A stretch of 20,828 nucleotides of DNA from positions 1-20,828 of the forward strand of contig JBBBWG010020778.1 of the NCBI GenBank assembly GCA_037176905.1, given 5' to 3'. The notes under the pieces are model-generated. The model saw only the letters and a program-made list of their open reading frames with translations. It ran no database searches and was not told where the DNA came from. Shown here piece by piece: positions 1 to 8,014 of this stretch (its first letter is position 1; each line of letters starts with the position of its first letter). Origin of the DNA: Azolla pinnata. Lineage: Eukaryota; Streptophyta; Polypodiopsida; Salviniales; Salviniaceae. Made by a program: the position numbers and the translations under genes.

Positions 1-148
1 TATCTCTTCCTAGGCACACATCCCATGTATCTCTTCCTAGGCACACATCCCATGTATCTCTTCCTAGGCACACATCCTCTCTTCTTAGGCACACATCCCA
101 TGTATCTCTTCCTAGGCACACATCCTCTCTCTTCTTAGGCACACATCC
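1..148. repeat. Minisatellite, six units of 23-27 bp
   Basis: Six head-to-tail units begin near 1, 28, 55, 78, 103 and 126. Each has the core ctcttc(c/t)taggcacacatc. Full units are 27 bp and end in ccatg; the others are 23 or 25 bp. The first two units are identical, so the array expanded recently or is still being homogenised. It touches the window edge, so its full length is unknown. It lies about 1.6 kb upstream of the glutaredoxin-like start codon and just upstream of its likely leader. Confidence 0.9.
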
Positions 149-635
149 ACTCTTCGTTTCTCGCACCTCCACATCCACTCTCTTCACTTCCACATCCCCA
201 TCCTCTCTCTTCTTCTCGCCCAGCTCATCATTCTTCCTTGTTTGTTTTTTTCTTCTTCTTTCTTGCTTCCTTTCTTCTTTCTCCCTTCTTTCTTCTTCTT
301 CTGCGTCGTCTTGGTCTTCTTCTTCTTCTTCTTCTGCAGCCCTTTGATCTTGGCGCCTGCTCGATCGAGCCCGCCATGGCCGTCCCTTCCCTAATGCCTC
401 CACTCCGCTTACTCCTTCTCTGACACGCAGACGCACAGAAATACGGCCAGCTCAAAAACAAGAATCTCCATCGCCTCTGCTCTCTCTCCCTTGCGCCGTT
501 CTCCTCACTGCTCTCTCGCCGCTGATTCCTTCCTCCCCTCCTTTGCATGCGCGCGCGTGTTTTGTGTGTGCCGGAGCGCAGCAGAAGAAAAATGCTACCA
601 CGGCGACCATGGTGTAGCTAGATCCAAGTGGCCAG
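149..635 (+). promoter_or_regulatory. Pyrimidine-rich promoter and probable first 5'UTR exon of the glutaredoxin-like gene
   Basis: This stretch is dominated by C and T on the plus strand, with CTT/TTC runs at about 244-345 and ctctct runs to about 545. That is common in plant core promoters (Y-patches) and leaders. I see no clear TATA box. The segment ends at ccag|gtac with a GT donor at 636-637, so it is a plausible noncoding first exon; its start is not determinable. An ATG in a strong context (ccgccATGg) at 376 opens a 15-codon upstream ORF ending at 423, and ATG GTG TAG at 609-617 is a minimal one. The longer open frames here are low-complexity translations, not genes. Confidence 0.5.
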
Positions 636-1757
636 GTACAACCTCTCCTTTCTCTCCCGTCCCATGATTCATTCCTTCGCATCCGTATCAGAATTCTGCA
701 GAGATTGTAAGCAAGAATGTATGTAATCTGCACCTTTGCACTGCTCCGTTTCTGCCGCTCCACCTCGGGAGTTTCTCCAGATATGGGAATCTTCTTCTCT
801 TTTCTCTCTTCTTTCTTCTTTCTTCTTTCTTCTTCTTGTCTTTCTTTTTACTTTAGATCTAGCATTCCTGCTTCTTCTTCTTCTTCTTCTCCTTTGAAAT
901 TCCAGGCCAATTTACTGTGTTCCTAGACCTGCTACTTGAAGAGCGATGATGAATATATTCTCTCCGCTTCTTCCTTTAGTTTTTATGTGCACGTCGTTCC
1001 GTTTCATGTGATATGAAGACTATAGGTCTCTCTCTACCGGGGAAAATGCGTCGAAATTGCTTACTTCGTTAGTATCATCGGTTTTCTTTCATGCATGGCT
1101 ATTTTCTTTGCTGCTTTCTTCGTACAGGAGATCTGTCGTGACATGCAGTTCAAGATTCTAAAGAAAATCCTCTGCATTCGTTTTCTTTCCGGATCTTTCT
1201 TCTGTCATTTTTAATGTTGACTAATCGTTACATCATTCTCCTCAATGACATCTAAAACAGTTATCCTCACAGTTTTGTTCAAAGGGAAGCAACGAATTGG
1301 GGATCATAATGCCCAAGGATTGCCTGATATCACCTGAACATTGTAAGTTTCTCTTTCTCTTCCCATTTTCTGCTCCTATTCCTCTCTGTGCGGAGATGAG
1401 TTTCAGTGCATATTAACTACATTTTTACGGGAAGTCAGTAAACTTATCCAACAGATTTGTTTGTTTGCTGACACGCTGGTAGGGATAGATAGAACTCGAA
1501 GCATTGGCTGAACCCAACATATATTAATGACCAGAATATCTAAAGATCTATCAGAATTTGTGCTTAGAAATCTCACTCACCTGTTTGGAAAAAGGAGGTG
1601 GAGTAGACATATTTGCTTTATGTATAGTTGTCTTATATATTACTAACTATGTGTTTTGCTTCGATTTAAGAAATTAAAGAAGAGACGCGAGACGTAAGGT
1701 AGAGACTTCTGCTTGTGGGAAGAATAAAGAAAAGATATCAAGTGGATTACTGAGAAC
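636..1757 (+). other. Probable 5'UTR introns and leader exons of the glutaredoxin-like gene
   Basis: Two introns are inferred in the leader. The first runs from the GT at 636 to the acceptor cgtacag ending at 1127. The second runs from gtaagt at 1343 to the acceptor gatttaag ending at 1670. A perfect plant branch-site consensus, tactaac, lies at 1641-1647, about 24 bases before that acceptor. This leaves noncoding exons at about 1128-1342 and from 1671 to the start codon. A frame-matched TAA lies twelve codons before ATG 1758, so the coding region does not extend upstream in the last leader exon. The splice signals are visible; their use is inferred. Confidence 0.5.
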
Positions 1758-3140
1758 ATGGGGAGTGCAGCATCAAAGCAAAAGTTGACTTCAGATGACA
1801 AAAATGCGCCCTTGAAACGTACCATGTCTTTGCCACACATGGACTTGAAGCTAGATGGATCCGCAAGCTCAAAAAAATCGTCTACAAGAGGAAACAAAAG
1901 AACCTCGTCTAGCTTAAAGCCAGTGAAAGAAGAAGATCACAGAAACGAAGGAGACCATAGGAATCAAGAGAATTACAAAAACGAAGAAGTGAAGTGCTCA
2001 GGAGCTCATCAACAGGAGGATATTGATCCTTCTTGGAGAAAAGACTTCCCTGAAGATATCCCTTTCTTGAGAAAGCTGAGAATCAAGGATCCGATATCTT
2101 TCAGTGCGGTTAGTAGCCCGGCTCATTCATTTCGTTCTGTGGATCTTGTCGATGGAAACTCTGGTCTGAGATTGCTATTGAGCCCTCTTGATACACCCAG
2201 GAGCATTACAGCATCCAACAAAAGTGTTCCATTGAACAAACTATTGACTCATAGCGGTCTGCTCCGCTTTGAAAGCATTAATAATGCTGGTGATGATACT
2301 ACCACGAGTCCACAAATGAGCACCAGATCTTCAAGGAATGCATTAGACCCTGAAGAAATTGAAGGAATGGGTGATTCTGAAGAATCAAGAAGCCCTCTAT
2401 TCGATCCATCCTTACTGGAAACATTCGAGAAAGCTGTGGCCGCTTCGTCTGATGACACGAGTTGGAACAGTAGCTCAAATGTGAGTAACTCCAGCTCTTC
2501 GCGGATTGGTGGTTCTTCTTCGTCAGACACATGCTCCGATGCAGATAGTCTGGATTGGCTTAAAGAGAACAATGCCTGTCAACCAATTGATATAGGCAAT
2601 GATAAGCAGATTTTATCTTCCAACAATCCATTACTTCAGAGAGATCTTTGGAGCAAGAAAGACATCCTTGGTCGCTTTCAGCTGAAGTGCCCTCCAAGCT
2701 CAGAAGACAAGGTTGTGCTATATCTGACGAGCCTTCGAGGTATAAGGAAGACGTACGAAGAGTGTGGTATGGTGAAAATGATACTTAAAGGCTATGGAGT
2801 ACACGTGTTTGAGAGAGATGTGTGGATGCATTCCAAGTTCAGGCAAGAGCTCACCCATGTAATGGGAGCCGTTTTGAACGTTCCAAGATTGTTTATAAGG
2901 GGTAGGTATATTGGAGGAGTTGAAGAGGTGAAGCATCTACATGAGCAAGGCATTTTGGATTGCCTTTTAGAAGGATTCCAATCTGAGCCAAATGATGTAT
3001 GTGGTCTATGTGGAGATATCAAGTTTATTCCATGCATCACCTGCAGTGGTAGTCGCAAGATGATATGTTTTGATGGAACCTCAGAATGCCCTGATTGCAA
3101 TGAGAATGGTCTTATTCTATGCCCTTCATGTGACTGGTGA
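1758..3140 (+). CDS. Glutaredoxin-like protein, single-Cys active-site motif with C-terminal CxxC cluster
   Basis: This intronless coding region gives 460 residues. The glutaredoxin fold lies at about 318-410. It has strand KVVLYLTSLRGIRKT, then YEEC with C336 as the only active-site-type cysteine, the cis-proline motif VPRLF and the glycine pair of YIGGVEE. After it come four CxxC pairs, at C415/C418, C426/C429, C444/C447 and C455/C458, with the CNENGLI signature between the last two. This order matches a land-plant glutaredoxin-like family related to Arabidopsis At3g28850 and At5g39865 (recalled, not searched). Residues 1-300 are Ser-rich and look disordered. MGSAASK at the N terminus fits the N-myristoylation pattern (G2, S6, K7), suggesting membrane attachment. 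The start has a good context and an in-frame TAA upstream. In this family the CxxC pairs are thought to bind metal. Dithiol reductase activity is doubtful because the CPYC-type centre is absent. The family call is firm; substrate and partner are unknown. Confidence 0.93.
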   Translation: MGSAASKQKLTSDDKNAPLKRTMSLPHMDLKLDGSASSKKSSTRGNKRTSSSLKPVKEEDHRNEGDHRNQENYKNEEVKCSGAHQQEDIDPSWRKDFPEDIPFLRKLRIKDPISFSAVSSPAHSFRSVDLVDGNSGLRLLLSPLDTPRSITASNKSVPLNKLLTHSGLLRFESINNAGDDTTTSPQMSTRSSRNALDPEEIEGMGDSEESRSPLFDPSLLETFEKAVAASSDDTSWNSSSNVSNSSSSRIGGSSSSDTCSDADSLDWLKENNACQPIDIGNDKQILSSNNPLLQRDLWSKKDILGRFQLKCPPSSEDKVVLYLTSLRGIRKTYEECGMVKMILKGYGVHVFERDVWMHSKFRQELTHVMGAVLNVPRLFIRGRYIGGVEEVKHLHEQGILDCLLEGFQSEPNDVCGLCGDIKFIPCITCSGSRKMICFDGTSECPDCNENGLILCPSCDW

Positions 3141-4080
3141 AAGACACAAGATTGCTATTTGTACTTCAAAACAAGATTTTTTTTCATATCCATCTTCAAT
3201 GCTTGCCAATCGAGCAGATAACTCTGTGTGCGTGTGTTTTAATTATAAGCCAAATATTGGATGGCCCTTTGAGTTGTGTATGTATTCTGGAGGGTGAGTT
3301 GTTTTCACTAGATTTTCATTGGGCTTGTTTGCTAAAATGTACATACATATTTTGACTCGATATGACTAGCAATTTGGCTTAATATACGTTTACTCTTTTC
3401 ACTTGCTTGCTCCATTTAAATGAGTATGTAGGGAAGCTCGTTTTGGGATGTAATGGATGCGTCTTTAACTTGGTTTTCCCTATTTACTGTTTGCTAAGTA
3501 TGTCTTGGAAAAGATAAGTTGTTCTTGCTAGACTGTTAAGCGTTTCAACAAGTATGTGATTGTCGATATAAAAATGTCTGATTTGGGAACGTCGAAGTGT
3601 TAGCGTTCTCAATGTGGAATTGACAAGCATGCTCTAAAGCTCTTGGAATGTGGTGTGATGTATGTGAAGGCTATTATCATCCAGACAGTCAGAGATCCAG
3701 AAGAAATAATGTTACGTACATGATTTAAATCCGCTTTAAGCATGCTGTACATGGTATTCAGAAGATAATGACTGTGGATTACAGACGTGTAAGTATGAAG
3801 CTCCAACTGTATGGAATGAATGATGTAGCAAACTTCTTCTAACTTGAGATCGCTTTCTGTGATGTGCAGGTGCAGACTTTTGACAGGTACAAGCAATTTG
3901 GATGCAAAGAAGTTGATCCCAGTCAGGCAGGTACCGTCCAAGCTACATGTGCCGCACAAAGTGCTGTGTAACTGTTTCCTGATGATAGAAATGAAAGCTG
4001 TCTTTGAACCTAAAAAGCATGCTTTGATGCTGACTGCACCGCAGTGGTACGAAAGATAAATCGTGAAGTACTAGACTCTG
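3141..4080. other. Glutaredoxin-like gene 3' flank, no further gene seen
   Basis: This begins with the likely 3'UTR, which is T-rich and GT-rich with a tgtgtgcgtgtg stretch near 3226-3238. I did not find a clean AATAAA, so the cleavage site is not placed. The rest is AT-rich with short open frames that show no recognisable domain, consistent base bias or splice structure. Nothing here supports a second gene. Confidence 0.6.
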
Positions 4081-4201
4081 GAGGACCCAATTGGAGCTAT
4101 ATCCATCTGCTGTCATACTGAGGACCCAATTGGAGCTATGTCCATCTGCTGTCATGCTTGCTGAGGACCCAATTGGAGCTATATCCATCTGCTGTCATAC
4201 T
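4081..4201. repeat. Tandem triplication, 39 bp unit
   Basis: Three copies lie at 4081-4119, 4120-4162 and 4163-4201. Each starts gaggacccaattggagctat and ends ctgctgtcat plus a short tail. Copies 1 and 3 are identical over 39 bases. Copy 2 has two substitutions (atg for ata, catg for cata) and four extra bases near its end. The near-identity points to recent amplification. Open frames across it only reflect the repeat. Confidence 0.93.
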
Positions 4202-4225
4202 CCCAAGTAAAAACCAGATTTGCTT

Positions 4226-4421
4226 GCCTTCACAGCTTTGCATTTGGATTTGGAATTTGGACTAATGCTCACCATTCCTGCCTTGATAGCTTTGCATTTG
4301 GATTTGGAATTTGGACTAATGCTCACCACCATCAGCAGCAGCAGATGTGCCTGCCTTGACAGCTTTGCATTTGGAATTTTGGGCTTATAATGCTCACCAA
4401 CATCAGCAGCAGATGCTGTGC
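4226..4421. repeat. Second tandem triplication, 54-73 bp units with internal cag expansion
   Basis: Copies start at 4226, 4280 and about 4353. Each begins gccttnanagctttgcattt and contains aatgctcacca. Copies 2 and 3 carry a catcagcagcagat tail that copy 1 lacks, with different numbers of cag triplets, so the unit grew by triplet slippage and was then duplicated. Copy 3 has lost part of the ggatttggaatttgg block. It sits only 24 bases after the 39 bp array but shares no sequence with it. Confidence 0.85.
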
Positions 4422-4424
4422 TAG

Positions 4425-4466
4425 GTATGTATGTATGTATGTATGTGTGTATGTATGTATGTATGT
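4425..4466. repeat. (ATGT)n microsatellite
   Basis: About ten tetranucleotide units, broken once by a tgtg variant in the middle. It follows the second triplication directly. A shorter run of the same motif lies near 4545-4561. Confidence 0.95.
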
Positions 4467-5431
4467 CTATTTTGCTGACCTTTCAGAAATTCTGGTCTAC
4501 TAAATCCATACAGAAAAACACAAACCATTCCCACCAAACCCCTGTTATGTATGTATGTATATACCCTACCATATTCTCTACCAGATTTAGATATTGTTTA
4601 TTGACAACCTGATCTATACATGGCCATGTGTCCGAACTCGTGGATCGAACAAAGAGTATGCTTCCGCTTGATCAAATCTAGGGCATCTCCATCTGGGTCC
4701 ACTCCATTCTATTGAGATATGCTCTGTATCTATCTAATCTATGATAATCCATGCAGTCCAGATATATATACAATCATGAGGATAGATATATCTCATATAT
4801 ATGTATATAAAAACCTGCCTTCAGCCCTTTCTCCAATATTATGTGCCACCTCAAGCCATCGATTGTCTCCACGCTATCGCGATCTGGTCCGATCAATCAA
4901 ACTCTGACATAATATTTGTCGCGTGGTTAAACCGCTTAAGGAATCGTTCGAATTGGTTTAAAGGCACTTGTTCGCAATCCATATAACAGGTAGACCCATG
5001 AACGCGGTGTGTTTGCGTGGGCGATCGGGAGCTCAAAACCCATCGGGCTCTAGAGATGTGAATCTCTTTTCCGTAACAAGAAGAAGAAGAAGAAGAAGAA
5101 GAAGAAGATAAAGGCAAGTTGTTCACACGTCTCGATCCTCGCTTCGTGGTTGTTTCGCATCATTTAAAACAACCCCGCGTGTTGAAACTCCTGGTGGTCA
5201 GTCAGGTCATGTAAAACATTGAAGGCGCTCACTCGAGACCATCGCTTCTTGCCTGACTGTAAAGCAACTATATAGCTACCAATATGATTGTTAGTTTCAT
5301 GAGGTTTAAGATTCTCGGGCCTTCGATCGAGCGCTCTGCAAGGCGCATGCATGGGGTCATGCAGATAAAGCATCGTGGTTTCGTTGGTTGTCTTTCCTGA
5401 ATCCACACATACACCAAGCATCGCATACACC
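4467..5431. other. Intergenic, microsatellites only
   Basis: AT-rich DNA. It includes AT/ATAT-rich stretches near 4760-4810 and a pure (AAG)n microsatellite at 5078-5108. I see no coding region with a recognisable domain and no RNA gene. Short open frames here are explained by low complexity or chance. Confidence 0.6.
5078..5108. repeat. (AAG)n microsatellite
   Basis: About ten uninterrupted AAG triplets. The complementary (TTC)n tract lies 1.3 kb downstream at 6437-6479. Confidence 0.95.
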
Positions 5432-5463
5432 CATGTATACATGCATACATACATACATACATG
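5432..5463. repeat. (CATA)n microsatellite
   Basis: A run of catacata units flanked by catg on both sides. It is in inverted orientation relative to the (ATGT)n tract at 4425-4466. A (TCTG)/(TCTA) run follows at 5535-5565. Confidence 0.9.
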
Positions 5464-6054
5464 ATTCCCTCCTTGTTTATTTGGCTCTATGTGGTCTCAT
5501 AGGTCATATTTGACCTTTGGAGACGATAATAAAATCTATCTGTTTGTCTGTCTGTCTATCTATATGAGCTAAGCGGCATGATTTTAATTGCTTGCCATGG
5601 CCACACCATTACCCCATGTGTACATCAATGTCCACAACCTGCAATTGTTCTGTGCACAGCTTCTAACAAATAGAAGACCATAAGCAGATGAGAGCCATAC
5701 ATAAATGCATCCAAACTAACAATCCGACATCGCCTTACAAACACGACGTGTGAATGCTCACCATTAGCCATTATTAAATGGGATTAATGAAAGACAGGTG
5801 GTGGTTCATTGGCGACGAGAATGCAAGTTCGAAGAAGAACCACATGCCTCTCCTTGTGACAAAAAAGAATGTGGAGTTGCAAAGACATGGGCATTGATTG
5901 CATCAGATCTTTGTGAAGTCAAAATGCAGAATGTTCCACAAGAAACGAGCGGTCCGATTTTTGCAGCAAATCGATCGAGATGAGGAGCTCTCAGAAAGCT
6001 CGAGGATGGCCATTAAAACAATGCAAAGCAAATTGTGTTTTTTTTTTTGCTAGG

Positions 6055-6081
6055 CTCTCTCTCTCTCTCTCTCTCTCTCTC
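6055..6081. repeat. (CT)n microsatellite
   Basis: A pure dinucleotide run of about thirteen units, preceded by a T run. Confidence 0.95.
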
Positions 6082-6213
6082 CCAAGAGAGAAAAAGAGCA
6101 TCATCACCAAGCTTCTGATTTGGCAGATGCTTTACCTGCTATTCACACCATCACATTCTCAACAGTTCTCTTCTTGCTGGTAAGCTCCTCTTAGGCTCTT
6201 TTACATGGATTTT

Positions 6214-6235
6214 CTTTCCACGAAATCGTGGAAAG
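6214..6235. repeat. 22 bp palindrome
   Basis: ctttccacga and tcgtggaaag are exact reverse complements separated by two A residues. The spacer is too short for a normal RNA hairpin loop, so this is better read as a DNA palindrome or a dyad protein-binding site than as a structured RNA. No gene start lies near it. Confidence 0.8.
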
Positions 6236-6436
6236 GAGGCACCGGAATCGAGAGAGCTTCTCTGTTTACGAGTCTGGCGGCATGAAAGTATCTAACAGGC
6301 CATGTCTCGACACGATTCTCGCCTTGTTACGATGAGGAAGGAATGGAGCTAGATCGTATCATCGAGCTGCCCGATCCAGAAAAGCATGTCAGTTTTTCTA
6401 TATCCTAGTATAAGCTTCTTCCATCATCATGGGACC

Positions 6437-6479
6437 TTCTTCTTCTTCTTCTTCTTCTTCTTCTTCTTCTTCTTCTTCT
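6437..6479. repeat. (TTC)n microsatellite
   Basis: An uninterrupted run of about fourteen triplets, pure pyrimidine on the plus strand. Long GAA/TTC tracts can form triplex DNA in general; nothing shows that here. Confidence 0.95.
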
Positions 6480-6699
6480 GTATGCAACAGACCCCAATGC
6501 CGATGACGCATCGTAGAGAGCTGATCAGCCTGTATTTTTTTGTACAGTTCTGACAGATTTCTTCTTCTTTTTTATCCAGTAAGCCTGATCATGTGAAGAG
6601 CTTTTTTCTTCAGCCTCTCACAATTGTGGGTCACGCATACAAAATCCTCTTTGGAGTGTGAGAACTGCTTTGCTTCGAGTAGTAGCAAGTTAGCACAAA

Positions 6700-6733
6700 A
6701 TATATATATATATATACATATATACATATAGAT
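6700..6733. repeat. (TA)n microsatellite
   Basis: An alternating TA run followed by imperfect catata units. It lies just before the 92 bp triplication. Confidence 0.9.
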
Positions 6734-6795
6734 ATGGGCTCCAAAAAGCAAATGCTGCAAAACAGCTCAAAGAAGATAGCTTGAACATTTTTACT

Positions 6796-7047
6796 GATTC
6801 TGCTACATACATTTGATACCAGGGAACTTGAGCAAATGGAGTCCCAGAATTGTTGCTTAACATTCATGCCTTAAAAAGAACAACCGATTCTGCTACATAC
6901 ATTTGATAACCAGGGAACTCGAGCAAATGGAGTCCGAGAATCGTTGCTTGAACACTTATGCCTTAATAAGAACAACTCATTCTGGCTACATGTATTTTGA
7001 TATCAGGGAACTTGAGCAAATGGAGTCCAAGAATTGCTGCCTTTTTT
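6796..7047. repeat. Tandem triplication, unit about 91-93 bp
   Basis: Copies begin at gattctgctacatac (6796 and 6886) and at the diverged cattctggctacatg (6978). Each contains agggaact(t/c)gagcaaatgg followed by agtcc(c/g/a)agaat. The agggaact anchors lie at 6822, 6912 and 7005. Fragments of a unit before 6796 (agcttgaacattttt) suggest a fourth, decayed copy. Copies 2 and 3 share an open frame reading RELEQMES(E/K)N, but copy 1 is out of phase with them. I read it as noncoding amplification. Confidence 0.88.
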
Positions 7048-8014
7048 GTTTTGCTGAAAGCCTTCTTAAGTTCCACGCTATATATTTCTAGCATGAAGAA
7101 TTGCACCAGACAAATCTGCACAATGCCGTAAAGACCAAATCATGCCAGCTTATAATCACATAAATATATCTATGCTTTTCATGTGCTTTGTAATCAGCCC
7201 AAAAAGCTCTCAAGCTTTCTTCCGCCTGCTTCAGCAACTCAAAAGCAATGAATAAAAAGCAGCTTGCCAGCTTTCTTTTAACAAGGCCATTGAGATTTCT
7301 AGACTGGTTTGTTAAGTCTCTTTTATTGAAAAGGCACCTCTGACAAGCTAGTAAAGATTGCCCCTCAGTTGAAACCCCTTAATGCACCAGAATTATATTA
7401 CTTCAGGCATGTGCCCAAACATCATGGATGGATCAACTTTATGTACAACCAGAACTTGAATGATACTCATGACGGTAGTAGCATCACTCGGACAGATGTG
7501 GTCTTTTCTTTCCAGCATTTCACAATTCCAACATGATTGTTCTGGTTTGCTGTAAAACCACGTGTACTGTTTCATTAAGCACAATTATTATCCTCCAATG
7601 TTTCACCGTTTGAGTAGATCTGACAAGAGATCTAAGCTGATTAATCACTGATTTCAGCTTCAGGGGTATGAACTGTAACCAAGTCTCTACAGTCTTATTC
7701 TTTGGTATTTGGACAAGCAAAAGCATATGTGTAGTAGATACATGCACACACAAAGGACCCATGTATTTATCGTAACAATAACCAAGTTAATATGTTCACC
7801 TACAGAAAATCAGTGAGGATGTTAGAGAGAACAAATCTACCTTTTCTGCGTACCGTATATAGCACTCTATATTCAGTGAGAGGTGGATATATGCACTCAT
7901 GTGATGTTTTACATTCACACTACCTATATATATATCATAAACAAACACACACAAAAGCATTCCTTGCATAAATATTATGTAGCATCCTCTTCTCCAGTTG
8001 CTTGCCCTTGAGAA
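7048..8014. other. 3' flank of the dehydrogenase gene and intergenic DNA
   Basis: The 3'UTR of the minus-strand dehydrogenase gene should lie in the upper part of this stretch. A candidate poly(A) signal on the minus strand, AATAAA at 7327-7322, is rather distant. Two short minus-strand open frames at 7393-7762 show no domain I recognise and I leave them uncalled. Confidence 0.5.

Larger units (their letters stand above)
5464..6436. other. Intergenic, no gene seen
   Basis: It contains a (TCTG)n-type run at 5535-5565, a T run near 6039-6048, a (CT)n microsatellite at 6055-6081 and the palindrome at 6214-6235. The open frame at about 5798-5983 has no recognisable domain and I do not call it. 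Confidence 0.55.

Noticed and set aside
228-763. Arg/Glu/Lys-rich open frames on the minus strand and Leu/Phe-rich frames on the plus strand
   Set aside because: They are translations of the CTT/TTC pyrimidine tracts in the glutaredoxin-like leader, with no domain and no splice context.
2249-3100. Minus-strand open frames opposite the glutaredoxin-like coding region
   Set aside because: They are antisense shadows of a clearly coding plus-strand frame with recognisable glutaredoxin and CxxC motifs.
3943-4188. Minus-strand frame with repeated MTADGxSSNWVL
   Set aside because: The peptide repeat is only the 39 bp tandem array read in frame, since 39 is a multiple of three.
7393-7762. Two overlapping minus-strand frames
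   Set aside because: I found no family motif, splice logic or biased codon use; they more likely lie in 3' flank DNA.
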